The position numbers and the translations under genes are program-made. From assembly GCA_036346255.1 (NCBI GenBank), contig CM070633.1, forward strand, positions 20,460,001 to 20,524,000: DNA of 64,000 nt, read 5' to 3'. This document shows, piece by piece, positions 1 through 11,335 of this stretch. Position 1 is the stretch's first letter. Each line of letters opens with the position of its first letter. Source of the DNA: Ampelocalamus luodianensis (Eukaryota; Streptophyta; Magnoliopsida; Poales; Poaceae). The notes beneath the pieces are model-generated. The model did no database searches. It was not told the origin of the DNA and worked only from the letters and a program-made list of their open reading frames with translations.

Positions 1-1562
1 CATCACGGGGCTAAAGGTGGCAACCTTCTGGCGGCGGCGGCTCGAACACCGGCGAGCCGAGGGGGTGGTGAGCAGATTTTTGGCCAAACCGAAAACATGA
101 AAAGGCTCGTCGACCTAACGACACGTGCTCGAGCTCTAGGAGGCTAGAATGAACTCACGGGGCCAAGATGAGGTTCGGAGGAGCTCGGAGGAGGAGGAAG
201 CCGAAGAAGGTGTCGGTGACCACGAACTCGCGGAGGTGAGGAAGAAGCGAGGGCGGCCGAAGAACGAGTTCCCACAGAGGCTCCCAGCTGCGAAATCAAC
301 CAAAGAGAGTTAGGGAAAGCTTGAGATTATCAAGACTACCAAAAGCAGGCCAAGAACTTGAGGGAACCACTGGATCTTAAGCTGCAATCAATGGCGCGGG
401 GTGGTGTTCTTGGGTGCTCGGGCTTGAGCTCACGCTCACACCCAGGAGTTTCAAACACACAAGGGTTGGAGAAAGAAAAGGAGGAAGGAGGCATAAGCTA
501 TACATGGCCGGGAGCTTGGCCATGGCTCGGACATGTTCCTTTGTGAACATGGTCCATGCCCTGCCAAGAGCACGCATGGAGGACATGACAGAGCGGTGAA
601 GACTTTTAGGGTTAAAGCTGCGGGGCATTGAATGCATGGCAGAAAAGGAGCCGTTGACAAGGACATAAAGGTGACATCTCACTTTGCTCCCAACTGCTCT
701 GGTCTGACACACACGGCGCGTGACAACCGAGATGACCGGACCTCGGGGAGGTCGGGAGGAAGAAAACGAGGGTGAGGAGGTCTGAGCGTCCCGATGCACT
801 CGGGGTGGTCTGGGCGTCCCGGATCACCCGAGGTGGGAGGTCCTTTGCAGTGAGGAGGTCTGGGAGGTCGTGGGCCTTTAGATTGGGGATGGGCGGCCAC
901 GAGTACCTCAAACCTCTAGAGGCTAGCGCACCCGGAGGTCGTGAGCCTCACGACCACAATCGACGGCCCGACTCACGCGCACGAGACCGAGCCGAGGAGG
1001 TCTAGGGCTGGCTCAACCGAGCCGACAGATGAGCGACTGGTGCAGTCGGACCAGATCTAGGGTTCCGGAATCTGAGTTCCAACAAGAGCTAATCTAAGGA
1101 GAATTATTTGAGGCAGCAAACTAACTCCAAAAATTATGAAGTTTTAACAGGAGCTTGCTAGCTGAGCTATTGACCTTGTGTAAATTTTGTAGAGGTTTTT
1201 GTACTATACATTTTTCTCCAAAAATTCAACAAGGTGCTGGTTCCCAGTTTGACCAGAATTGAATTGGGTTAACTTGCCTTCAACAACATTCAAACAATTT
1301 CTAAAAATTGTAGAATTTTCCAAAGGAGCCCCAAGCCAACCCAAGAATTTAGGAAAATTATTTCCAGGAGACTCTCACAAGATGGAACAGAATGACTAAG
1401 AAGAATAAGATGTGGGTCGAAAAGACTTGTGATTTTTGTATTCCCATAATCTCTTTACAACAGTTGCCCAAAGCATACAGGAAATACAAGATGTAAGAAA
1501 AAGTTTTAATTTCCCCTCATTTTCTTACATTTGAAACACAAGCCCAAAATTGGGATGTTACA
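1..1562 (-). mobile_element. Gypsy-type LTR, right-hand part
   Basis: No cellular gene is seen here. The interval ends in TGGGATGTTACA, the inverted form of the LTR start TGTAACATCCCA seen at 23801. About 480 bp before that end (roughly 1080-1562) align by eye with 37261-37745, the end of another LTR in this window. The interval 720-1010 carries repeated GGAGGTC/GGTCTG-type units like those of the related LTRs. The left end lies outside the window. Minus orientation is inferred from the better preserved relative at 23801-29120. The open frames at 377-1005 match nothing I know and are probably chance frames. Confidence 0.6.
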
Positions 1563-4124
1563 TGACCAAAGCAAGACTTCTATTTTCTAACTATGCCACA
1601 AAGATTATCATTCCCATTTACAAAGTCCACCAAATCACTTAGTATCCACCACTTGCCTCAGTCTAAATCCTTTCCCACCCTGCTGATTAAGTGCAACACG
1701 TGCTATCACAAAGTAATAACACATAGCACACACAGTTTTATCACAAAGTTCCATAATCACTTAGTCAAATTTATAATTGCAACTCAAATGAGATGATGAT
1801 AACTCGTTGCATGGCTAAGCAATCTACTCATACTAACCAACCCACGTTGGTAATACGATAGCACCAACTAAATATGAACCAGACTAGGGTAACAAAAGAT
1901 TATGACATACAATAGACAAAGTGGATATAACAAATTGGATTAATAGCTAAACCCAAAAGCATTTAAATAATTACTTAAAGTAAATGCAATAATTTGAATC
2001 AAAGTAATTTTTAAAACTGGGATTCAATATGATCAAAGGTATAACTTGCCTTGCTATAGCAATGATGATCTTAATTTATCTTTGATCTTCTACTTCCTTG
2101 ATCTCTAGCTCCTTTGGACGATTCCGGGACTTCGGCGTCTAACGAGAAAGAAAGCGCAAAACAAACTAAATTCAAAAAGACAAATAAAATAAACTCTAAA
2201 TTGAAATTGAATGGTACTGGAAGATAGATAATGAATTTAGATGAATTTAGGAACTTGAATGGGTTTAATCGGAGTTCGGATGAAAAAGATATGGCTCTCG
2301 GAAGATTGAATTTCACATAAAATGATGAAAAAGCTCTACAGAATATTCTCAGAATATTCTATTCCAAAAATATTAGAAAAAGAATGAGTATATGATAGGT
2401 GGGACCGACTGGTATTTATGGATTTCTAGAATTAAAATAATTCCAGAAATAAGGTAGAGAGAGTGACAAGTGGGACCAATAAGATAAATGATTTTTCAAT
2501 AATTAAATTAATTCCGAAAAATAGAATTAGGGGTTGACATGCAGGCCACTGGTCTATGGACCAGGTCCACAGAGATATGCTAGTCCACGGTGGACCAGGC
2601 TCATGAACAGGGTTTGACCAAGAGTTGACTGACATACGGGACCCGCATGTAAGTAAGATGAATAACTAGGATTTTAATTGAAAGGATGACACGTGGGGGC
2701 ACATCGAAGTGATAGAGATATGTATTTTTCTTGCATGACATAGAGAAAAAAATAATTAACAGAGAAGCATGCATTGAAGAAATACTACATGCAACAGAGC
2801 GGATTAAACAATGACTTGCATGTGGGACCAACATGGAAGAGAGAGATAGGAAATAAATGGTTTACTAAGTCAATAGGGGCCACAACAGAACCCACGTTCT
2901 GTTCGAAAGAAGAAACAGAGGGCATACGTGCTGGACTCAGGCTTGAATAGTGAACAGAGGCGTCGACTGATTCTTGCTCATGGAGTTGCCGATGAACAGA
3001 GGTGATCCAGAGGTAGCGAAGGGGCAAAACGGAAAGGAAACGACGAGGCGGAGATGATGACATGGTCTGGACGTCGAGATTCGGCTCCATGCGACGGCAG
3101 CGACGCGAAGAACGGCGATGACGGCGGCCTCACGGGCGCGTAACACTTCCAGCGATGCTCTGCGAAAAGGGAGGTGAGCACGGCGTAGAACCTGGCGACG
3201 CGAACTCAACCGTGGTGGAGTTGAAGGCAGGGGATCAACGGTTACGGAGTAATTGGTCGGAGAAGGATGACGGGCAACAGGCGAGAGAACGCCCGATTCT
3301 CGGCGCACAGTGGATGAAACTTGAATCTACAAGATGGGAAAAATAGGTATTGACGAGGGGCACAAGATGACGCGATCGGATTTTGGAAAAACTCACCGAG
3401 GAAGCGAGGAACGCGATGAACATGTTTCGGCTTTATGGCTTGACATGGCCGACGGTGCCCCGGTGATCTTTGGGCGAAGAGGAAGGAACCATGACGTAGA
3501 ACGCGATGATGCGAAGCCAACGCCGCAGACGGTTCGGCCGGGGAACGTCGGATGAGGGCGTAGTTCATCGGAGAGGATCTTTGGTTGGAGCTCAGTTTTC
3601 TAGAGATTGCGACGAAAATAGATCGGTTTGGAGGAAACCAATTTAGGGGATTGGAAGAGGAGATCAAGACGGACGCGTGGGCGCAAACGGTTCGCTTTTA
3701 TATGCACCGTGGAGGAAGATATGGAATTTGAAAGGTTTGGTTTGCTCACGTACAGAGAACGAACTCATCTGTTCGGTTCGGGCTGGAAGATGAACATTGT
3801 TTCGCGATTTACTGTAGCACGTGGTAGGAGAGAGAGAAAGGCTGCTTTTCGAAATTAAAATGAAAGGTTGAAAATCAAGGAGATCAAATAAATAGCAAAC
3901 AAATCCAAAAAAATCTCAAAAAATACCCAAAAATTCCTTGAAAGACAAGGAAGCCAAATAACACAACTTTTTATTTAATTAATGTTTAGATTAGTCAAAT
4001 TAAATATTTTTAGTTTACGAAAATTCCCAATTAAGCTTTATTAATTCAAAAAAAATTGGTGAAATTTTCCAGGGACCTAAACTACTCAAAAGATTTTGGA
4101 AAAGCTAAATTTTGGGACGTTACA
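1563..4124 (-). mobile_element. Older gypsy-type LTR, split by the preceding one
   Basis: It ends in TTGGGACGTTACA at 4124. On the minus strand that is preceded by a purine-rich tract (TTTGAGGGAAAT, reading into the LTR start), as expected where a polypurine tract meets a 3' LTR. The stretch around 2018-2110 resembles 25313-25400 and 34505-34600, which are equivalent places in other LTR copies. No left terminus is visible, so this is probably the right part of an older LTR into which the 1-1562 LTR inserted. Several open frames between 2785 and 3860 are probably LTR sequence rather than genes. Confidence 0.55.
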
Positions 4125-5740
4125 ATTTCCCTCAAACCACCTTAGTTGGGCAGGTTTTGGGTTGGCATTCCTTATTTTGCTAACTTGGGATCGTAGGTTT
4201 CTTAGCCTAGCTTAGAAACCCGAGTTAGGAGAATCCTTGTTTTGCTTTCTTTAATAATCTTGACTAAAGATCAGCGGAGCCGTGGTTGGTGCCACGGGTG
4301 TACCACTGGGGTGAGATGCCCTAGAGGTGCCTCTTGTGTTGTGATACCACTTTGTTAAAACTTGTATGCCTAGACTTGGTAGTCTTTTGGCACGGGTTGA
4401 ACCCAAAACTGTTTTTGCTCGGGAAAGAAGGTCGAGAGTGAGTAGTGGGTGCTCTAGGGTGGTGCCCTAGTGTCACATCGGGTTGTGGCTGGTCTTGCTC
4501 GAGCAGCTCTTAAGGACTTTACTTTGTGATCCAATGATCCGGGTATTTTCGTGTAACCACAAGATCACTTTATGGGGGTGGTTTGGGCCAAATAATTAGC
4601 AAAGAGCTGGCTTGGTTCTGTTGTGGTTGAGCGTGTGATTCGCTGGCGCAAGAGGGGGCACGAATCTGACGTGGTGCGATGCCCGTTATAAGCGAAACCT
4701 TAGCGGGCAGCTCTGAGCCAGTTCCAAGCTTTGTAAAGGCCTTGTCACGCTCTCTAGGCTGCTCATCTTCGGAAATGAGCAAGGTTTCGACGGGAACCGC
4801 CCCGCTAGAGGTTGTGAATTATGGGTAAAGTTGTACACCTCTACAGAGTGAACAAAATCTATTCAAATAGCCAAGTCCTTGGTCATGGACAGTTGCCTGG
4901 TGATTTTGCACAAGAGGTAGCCTTTTGTAAAATGTTGAGGTCATGGACGCCCACGGGAGGTCATGGCTGTTATCTCGAAGAGACCTTGGCCGGCTCTAGA
5001 GAGGTCGTGATTGGCTCATGGGTGGTCCAGAGTGCTCGGGGTAGGTGCCTCGGACGTCCTGGAGTTGGTGCTCTAGGGTGGTCGTGGGGGTGATCCTAGA
5101 CGTAGGTGCGGTCAGGACCTCCGACACGTGGTTTTGGGAGTGAGTTGGTGCTCACGACCTCCTTTTGCAAATCTTTGAACTTGTGTTTTACTGTTTTAAC
5201 TTGAGCTTTTAACCTATTACGTTATTTTCCTGTAAAATGTCGCTTTCTGCAAACTGACCCTGCAGTTCCCCCCTTTGTCAAGCCAAAGCATGAATATTAT
5301 TTGCATAATTGTTCCCTGTGACTTGCTGAGTACATTCAACGTACTCATGACTTTTTGTCCTGCTGTTGCAAGCAGTGGCCGAAGATGATCCAAGCCTTGG
5401 TGGCTCAGACCTTTTCGAGGAAGAGTTCTTTGATGACCCGAGCTTCTAGAGACGTCCTCCACTCGACAACCTTTGGGTTTGTCGAATGGCCCGCGCGTTA
5501 TCGGTGTTTTTGCTGTAAAGCTTGTTGTCGGATTTTGTAACCCTTGTCGGCTTTTGCTGTAACCAACCTTGGCCATAAGGCCCTCGTTAATTGATTATTG
5601 TATCTTTTTCCGCTGCTCCTTGTGTGGACTTTGTGGTTGTGATCACACCTAGGTTATCTTGTGCGAGTTAGCTTTGGTTCTTGGGACTAACTCAGTGGCG
5701 CAAGTGTCCACGACCTCCAGGAGGTCCTTGCGATCTCCTA
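4125..5740 (+). mobile_element. Gypsy-type LTR in plus orientation, host of the nested element
   Basis: The tract at 4560-4720 is the reverse complement of a block found in the minus-oriented LTRs at 24628 and 29122, around the shared words CTAAGGTTTCGC and GCCCCCTCTTGCGCCA. The tract at 5330-5640 corresponds to the other end of the same LTR type. GGAGGTCC units occur at 5715-5750. The LTR is interrupted near 5741 by the nested element and resumes at 11336. The exact left boundary next to 4124 was not resolved. The frame at 5217-5576 (minus) is not credible as a gene. Confidence 0.5.
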
Positions 5741-6523
5741 GGAGGTCCTATTTTTTGCCCGATCTTTCGATGAGAAGATACGTTCGGTGGAAGTCACTCA
5801 ACTCTCATGATCCTGGCTACGAACACGCAAGGCCTGAAAACCACGTAATCGCTGAACTGCTCGACAAGTCGTTATCAACCATGCACGAATATCCAGTTGA
5901 CCTGATCATAAAGATCGATTCCTGCATACACCGAAGAAGCACGCAAGAACAAGATAAATAAGCAATCTGAAATTGCGAATATGAATGAAATACTTGATAA
6001 ATTGGGATTCCGAAGCGGTATTATGGTTGGTCTAGTCGACACAAGCCAATACACGAAGTTGTATAGAAGCTAACTTTTAAATAAACAAAATCCGAGGAAA
6101 ACTAGAGGGGTGTGGCCTCCTTATATAGGGGAAAGGGAGCAGCACATATCCAAGAGTTAAGGGGGTGGTAGTATTCGTGGTACTGTTTATGTGAACAGTA
6201 CAGCCATGAATAGTGCAGTGCAAGGGGGTAGCCAAGGAGGTGGTCGGCCCAAATAGGTTACAATGCCTAATTTGGAGGTGAGGCTAGATCCGTTTGAAAA
6301 ATGACAAGATAAGCTTTCAATCAAGTACTCGTGGACCTCAAACGGAGTTCGTATGTGAAAGTTATGTATGTTTGAAGTCAGGGCTGTCTCCAGAGGCTGA
6401 ACTGGATTCCAGAACGTGTCCAACATGAACTCTTGCTTGGCTTGGACACAAAGTGACGTGGAAACCTTCCTTGTACCATGACGTGAAGTAGCGCTCGTAT
6501 CCGGAGGATTGATGTCCTCATCA
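5741..6523 (-). repeat. 3' LTR of the non-autonomous gypsy element
   Basis: It aligns with 10484-11335 along nearly its whole length. Relative to that copy it lacks about 60 bp between two AATTTGG words (near 6269, versus 11025-11080). This is the pattern left by deletion between short direct repeats. The inner end is GATGTCCTCATCA at 6511-6523. The outer terminus (expected TGATGAACC) is missing or mutated. Confidence 0.8.
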
Positions 6524-7293
6524 TCCTCCTCTTCTTGCATTTGAGTCGTCCTCGATTCAAGCTCATCCTCCAATTCCAAGAAAAGTTTCAATATTTGTAG
6601 CAACGCATGCTCATCTTCCTTCAAAATGTTAGCAACAGTGGATGGCAAAGAAATAGAGAAAACTTTGAAAATTAAAGGTGAGTGTGCATGCATCAAATCG
6701 GCAAGGCTACATTTTCTCACAGCATTCAGTTTGCAACTCAATTTGCAAGTATAAGTGAAGTAAATTGGAAAGTTATGCATCGCCCGGTTATGAAAGACAA
6801 TTGTCCTCAACTTTTGTAAGTTAATGGGCAGCACAACAATTGATTTCAAAGTGCACAAGTCATTCATATAATCATAGCTCAATTGAGTAATAGCAAATTT
6901 ATCTAGCAATGGTGAAACGATTTGTAAGTTCTTCCATACTTTAACATCCTTATTTAGATTGTTAATGCTAGATGGTGTAATAAGTGATGAACATATAGGT
7001 ATAGGATAATCCACAAAATGCAGCACAGAAGCATTGTTGTTCGAAACAACAAGCTTCAATTCGTCTATGTGATCACAAGTTATGCATATGCGATATACAA
7101 GAAATTGGTTATCTACACCATAATCTCCAATCAAATTAAAACAGTAGGTATAGGTGTTAGAAAGAGAATTTAGAGATGAAAGTTCAGAAACTTTCTCCAT
7201 AGCACATTCCAGAGTAACTGAGTCATTAAGCATGATATAGCACAATGCATCGGCAGGGGATATTTTATCAAGTACTTCCTTATGTCTAACCAA
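6187..7293 (-). CDS. Unrecognised 368-residue retroelement ORF running into the 3' LTR
   Basis: This is a long uninterrupted frame in the interior of the non-autonomous element. I see no retroviral-type catalytic motif in it: no YxDD, no DSG protease triad and no integrase zinc finger. Composition is leucine- and isoleucine-rich with scattered cysteines. An acidic stretch (about residues 255-263, EEEDDED) is encoded by the purine-rich tract next to the LTR. The last 110 or so residues are encoded inside the 3' LTR. A second frame (7294-7812) lies immediately upstream, separated only by a stop codon, so the two may once have been one protein. It could be a relic spacer region of a gag-pol polyprotein. 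Real expression is doubtful. Confidence 0.4.
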   Translation of the reverse strand: MVRHKEVLDKISPADALCYIMLNDSVTLECAMEKVSELSSLNSLSNTYTYCFNLIGDYGVDNQFLVYRICITCDHIDELKLVVSNNNASVLHFVDYPIPICSSLITPSSINNLNKDVKVWKNLQIVSPLLDKFAITQLSYDYMNDLCTLKSIVVLPINLQKLRTIVFHNRAMHNFPIYFTYTCKLSCKLNAVRKCSLADLMHAHSPLIFKVFSISLPSTVANILKEDEHALLQILKLFLELEDELESRTTQMQEEEDDEDINPPDTSATSRHGTRKVSTSLCVQAKQEFMLDTFWNPVQPLETALTSNIHNFHIRTPFEVHEYLIESLSCHFSNGSSLTSKLGIVTYLGRPPPWLPPCTALFMAVLFT

Positions 7294-7812
7294 TTACACA
7301 TAATCATTATATGCTTTTAATTCATTACATGAAGTACTCACAACAGCAGGCAATTTAATTATTTCATCACATGGTGCACTCAAGTCAGCAGGTAAATTAA
7401 CAATGTTATGATATGGTGCACTTAAGTCAGCAAACAATTCAATCAAATTATCACACGATTCATGCAAACTCTTAACAATATCAGATTGAGTGTTCAAATC
7501 ATGGGTATTAATCTCAGGTTGAATGTTCAAATCAGTACCTTTGGTATTACCTTGTAGGCGCAACTCAGATGATGTCAGTACTGGAGGCGGTGAATTGTCA
7601 CAAGCTTTCCCTTCTTCTTGCTCTAGCTCAATTCCCCATGAGCGAGCCAATGATGCACGACAGTGAGACATAGTGTCGCTCACAACAGCGGGGGCGGCAA
7701 TCATAGTAGGTGCAGTAGTAGAAGAAGCAACCAAAGATGATCTTGATGTAGAGGTGTGTACCGTGCGCTTGCTTGTTTCTTGTACAGGTGAAGGTGTAGT
7801 GAAATTTGACAA
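7294..7812 (-). CDS. Unrecognised 172-residue retroelement ORF
   Basis: It lies between gag (ending at 7837) and the 368-residue frame. It is rich in Ser/Thr/Pro near the start, then Asn/Asp/Leu. The last part contains three related units with the pattern LPADLSAPC, LPADLSAPY and LPAVVSTSC, about 17 residues apart. This small internal repeat suggests tandem expansion. No zinc-knuckle CCHC motif is evident, although this is where a gypsy gag would usually carry one. Function unknown. Confidence 0.35.
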   Translation of the reverse strand: MSNFTTPSPVQETSKRTVHTSTSRSSLVASSTTAPTMIAAPAVVSDTMSHCRASLARSWGIELEQEEGKACDNSPPPVLTSSELRLQGNTKGTDLNIQPEINTHDLNTQSDIVKSLHESCDNLIELFADLSAPYHNIVNLPADLSAPCDEIIKLPAVVSTSCNELKAYNDYV

Positions 7813-7836
7813 AAGTGCACGACTAGTCTTGGATTG

Positions 7837-8481
7837 TCATCCATATACTTCCTTTTCAACAATGCAAGCAAGACGAAACAAGCGAGTAACAGTTGGAGGT
7901 TTATAAACAAGTTTATCCTGAATTTGACGGTTTAATCCTCCTAAAAATCGAGTGATTTTAGCATCTTCAGTTTCTTCTAAGCCACAACGAGACCAGGCAG
8001 TTTGCAATTCTTGATAGTAACCTTCTACAGTGTTACTACCTTGGCGTAAATGTTGTAATTTATCCAGCAAATCACGAGAATAATATGAAGGCACAAATCT
8101 AGCTCTCATAGCTCTCTTCATAGCATCCCACGTTCTATGTATGTTCTGATTAGTACGACAGTATTCACTCTACCAAATAGATGAAAAATCATAAAACGCA
8201 CAGGTAACAGCCCTAACTTTTAGATGATCAGGAAATTCATGGCATGCAAATAATTGTTGTACAGCTAATTCCCATGTGAGATAAGCATCAGAATCATAAT
8301 TCCCAGCAAAAGAAGGCACAGTGAGTTTAGTTTCAACAGACGTACTATCTCGATCATATACCTCCTGTGGTGGAGAAACTTGTCTTCAGCATGCATCTTC
8401 CTCATTGACTTTCTTGCACTCCTGTTCAATGGCTCGAAGAAAATGTGGATCTAGCTTGTAATCATCCCGTGAACCTGCCAT
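7837..8481 (-). pseudogene. Gypsy gag (retrotransposon capsid) with two in-frame stops
   Basis: In element orientation the frame opens with ATG at 8481. It has the gag landmarks of plant Ty3/gypsy: an N-terminal region resembling the FxG-x(n)-YLxWE block, then the segment ending ALKxxLRxRFVPxxYxRDLxxKLxxLRQGxxxVxxYYxE. The best preserved part is at residues 121-214, which reads RARFVPSYYSRDLLDKLQ and continues to an E-x2-x-ARFLxGL-like block. A TGA at 8388 (codon 32) and a TAG at 8172 (codon 104) interrupt the frame, so no full capsid protein can be made. Gag normally forms the virus-like particle in the cytoplasm. Trans-complementation by a related element would have been needed for mobility. 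Confidence 0.75.
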
Positions 8482-8489
8482 AGTTAGTA

Positions 8490-10466
8490 GAAAACAAGGG
8501 AACAAACCACAGTGTATATGTCCCTATGAACTACTAGGTTCTGGTGTTTTTAACAGTCGCTCACACTCAATTTTTTACCAAGTTCTTACAAGCTCTTACC
8601 AATGCAGCAAGGAAATGGTACAACCGGTGGCTGATTCATGATACTCTCACATGTGAATAGTCTAACGATTGCGAGGAACGACACTTACTAAGTTAGTAGG
8701 AAGTGGAGCTTGGAAGGCTTCAATATGGTAGTAAGGATCAGCAATAATCAAATCAGCTAATGCAAGTTGAAAATTTGTTCAAAGTACTAGTCAAATGTTG
8801 CTGATCCTAGCCTAATCAGAACTAGCGAATCAAAGCCCTATGAAGCAAAATGTAGGAACACATGCGCAAAGATTAATGTGAATTGATGTAAGCAATGAAA
8901 AACTTCACAACAAGTGCTAGGAGATACGCTAGCCAACTTACTCAAACTTCTTTGTAGGGCACAAGATCGTTCACGCGATTTAGAGCACCAAAAACTGAAA
9001 AAACGTGCAACGTAAACGGTCCTCTAGTTTGAGCAGAAACAATAGCTAGTGTCAAACGATGAAAAAGAAAAATTTTATATGACTTATATATACTCGTTTG
9101 AAATATTTCGACGAGATATACAACTTTCTGAACTGGATGCCCCAAATTACGAAGGGAAGACCGAAAGAATCGCCAAAAACAGAAAAACTTAAAACTTGCG
9201 ACGCGATTTAGAAGCTGAAGATGGCCGATTTTGGGGGTCTTGGAGGGTGGCCTCTAGTCATATTTTTCGGATGCGCCTCGTCGTTAGCTTCGAAACGAGC
9301 ACAAGAACGTCAAGTTCCGACTCCGTATGCAAAAGTTATGCCCGTTTTACTGAAGGTGTGTCGGAAACGGACTCGAATTCGTTTCGGTCTCAAATTGAAA
9401 CTGCTATAACTTTTGATTCCGTGGGCCAAATGTACTCAATTTTTTTGTGGCAGCTTGTGGATGTATCAAGAAGGGTTCCACCAATTTTCACTGGATTTGG
9501 CGAAATTTTGATCGGGTTTTCAACTTTCGGAAAGGATGGACTCTCTCTTTTGCTTCTTCTGTTTTTTTTCTCTTTTTTTTCTCCTCTGTTTTTTTTTATT
9601 TTCTTCACTTGTTCCCGAAATCAAACTCACTTTTTCTCTTCCTTCTTTGGCAAAACCAAATTCAACTTTCCTTTTTCCTTCCGTTGCACAAGCGAAAACA
9701 AATCTGACAAGGATTTAGTTGCCACGGTAGGTGTTTCGGCTGCCGTGGTAAGCGTTTTGGCTGCCACAGCAGAGATTTGCAGCGGCGGCTGTGCGTGCTG
9801 GTGGCTGTCGCGGCAGGCGTTTTGGCTGCCACGGCAGTGATTGGCAGGAGTTTCGGTTGCCACAGCAGGATGTGGCAGGGGTGGTCGGGCCAAGTGCTTG
9901 CCGCGGCAGGGAAGATCAAGCAACGGCAGGAGTTTCGGCTGCCATAACAGGATGTGGCAGCGGCGGTCGGGCCAAGTGCTTGCCGCGGCAGGGAAGATCA
10001 AGCGACGGCAGGAGTTTTGGTTGCTGCGGCAGCGATGGCAGGGGCTTTTAGTTGCCACGGCAGCATGCGGCAGGTGGTGGTGGTTGTCGTGGTATGGAGT
10101 GGTAGCAGAGGCAGAGATTGGCGTGGTTGCCGCGGCAGCGATGGCAGGGGCTTTTGTTGCCGTGGCAACTATGGCAGGCAATTTTAGTTGCCGCGGCGGC
10201 AAGCGGCAGGAGACTGTTTGGCATGAAGTTGTACACAATGATGAAGCTACGCAAAGGAACACGAGATGCAACTAGACAATGACAAACTAAACTCCAACTA
10301 AACAAGAAATCAGCAACTGACATGACGATGCAACCAAAAATTCAACAAGCAAAATACCGAAACGAAAATTGCAAAGGCACAGATTGGTTTGGACGATGAA
10401 CTAAACCTTTTTTTTGTGATTTTCGTAGCTTTGTGAACTGTAGGGAAAAAAATCTCACCGAAGACT
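8490..10466 (-). other. Untranslated leader of the non-autonomous gypsy element
   Basis: This is nearly 2 kb between the primer binding site and gag, with no convincing reading frame. It includes a pyrimidine-rich tract at 9540-9700 and a GC-rich tandem repeat at 9720-10210. A long leader of this type is common in plant gypsy elements and may hold packaging signals. That role is inference. Confidence 0.5.
9720..10210. repeat. GC-rich tandem repeat, 82-bp period with 20-bp sub-units
   Basis: Units begin GGCAGGAGTTT at 9843, 9925 and 10007, an exact period of 82 bp. There are two full copies and a partial third. Within and around them the words GGCTGCCACGGCAG and TTGCCGCGGCAG recur every 20-30 bp from 9720 to 10210. 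These words are partly self-complementary (GCCGCGGC), so stem-loops are likely. The open frames on both strands here are by-products of the repeat. Confidence 0.85.
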
Positions 10467-10483
10467 GTAGCTCTCATACCACT
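10467..10483 (-). promoter_or_regulatory. Primer binding site of the non-autonomous gypsy element
   Basis: On the minus strand, directly after the LTR terminus TTCATCA and two spacer bases, the sequence reads TGGTATGAGAGCTACAG. Eleven of the first twelve bases match the common plant PBS for initiator methionine tRNA (TGGTATCAGAGC). Confidence 0.7.
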
Positions 10484-11335
10484 TGATGAACCCAAAGGTC
10501 CTATTTTTGGCCCAATCTTTCGATGAGAAGATACGTTCGGTGGTAGTCACTCAACTCTCACGATCCTGGCTACGAATACGCAAGGCCCGAAACCACGCAA
10601 TCGCTAAACTGCTCGACAAGTCGTTATCAACCGTGCACGAATACCCGTATGACCTGATCGCGAAGATCGATTCCTGCATACATCGAAGAAGCACGTAAGA
10701 ACAAGATAAATGAGCAATCTGAAATTGCGAATATGAATGAAATACTTGATAAATTGGGATTCTGAAGTGGTATTATGGTTGGTCTAGTCGACACAAGCAA
10801 ATACACGAAGTTGCCTACAAGCTAACTTTTAACTAAACAAAATCCGAGGAAAACTAGAGGGGTGTGGCCTCCTTATACAGGGGAGAGGGAGCAGCACATA
10901 TCCAAGAGTTATGGGGGTGGTACTATTTATGGTACTATTCACATAAATAGTATAGTCGTGAATAGTGCGGCCCAAGGGGGTGGCCAAGGAGGTGGCTGGC
11001 CTAAATAGGTTACAAGGCCTAATTTGGTCCAAACAAGTGACACAACACTTTCTTTTGATGATTACGATGCGCACAGAAGGAATTTGGAGGTGAGGCCAGA
11101 TCTGTTTGAAAGAGGACGAGATAAGCTTTCAATCAAGTACTCGTGGACCTCAAACGGAGTTCGTATGTGAAAGTTATGCATATCTGAAGTCAGGGCTATC
11201 TCCGGAGGCCGAACTGGATTCCAGAACGTGTCCTACATGAACTCTTGCTTGGCTTGGACACAAAGTGACGTGGAAACCTTCCTTATACCATGACGTGAAG
11301 TAGCGTTCGTATCCGGAGGGTTGATGTTCGCATCA
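10484..11335 (-). repeat. 5' LTR of the non-autonomous gypsy element
   Basis: This 852-bp copy starts TGATGAACC and ends TTCGCATCA on the plus strand, so it has TG...CA termini and a TGATG/CATCA inverted end. It is the more complete of the two LTRs. It keeps the roughly 60-bp segment missing from the other copy. Confidence 0.8.

Larger units (their letters stand above)
5741..11335 (-). mobile_element. Non-autonomous Ty3/gypsy-like LTR retrotransposon
   Basis: It has two similar direct LTRs, at about 5741-6523 and 10484-11335. In element orientation (minus) the 5' LTR ends in TTCATCA. A primer-binding-site-like stretch follows (TGGTATGAGAGCTACAG, plus-strand 10467-10483), close to the initiator-Met PBS of plant gypsy elements. 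A purine tract (AGAAGAGGAGGA, about 6524-6536) precedes the 3' LTR start TGATGAGGACATC. The interior holds a broken gag and two long unrecognised frames. I see no protease, reverse transcriptase, RNase H or integrase, so it is probably non-autonomous. The outer left end is degraded and I found no clear target duplication. Confidence 0.8.

Noticed and set aside
3242..3667. 141-residue minus frame and neighbours at 2785-3858
   Set aside because: They lie in LTR sequence, have low-complexity Arg/Ser/Pro translation, and no homology is recognised.
9196..10275. Frames of 144-214 residues on both strands
   Set aside because: They follow the 82-bp GC-rich repeat and a pyrimidine tract in the retroelement leader, with repetitive translation and no domain.
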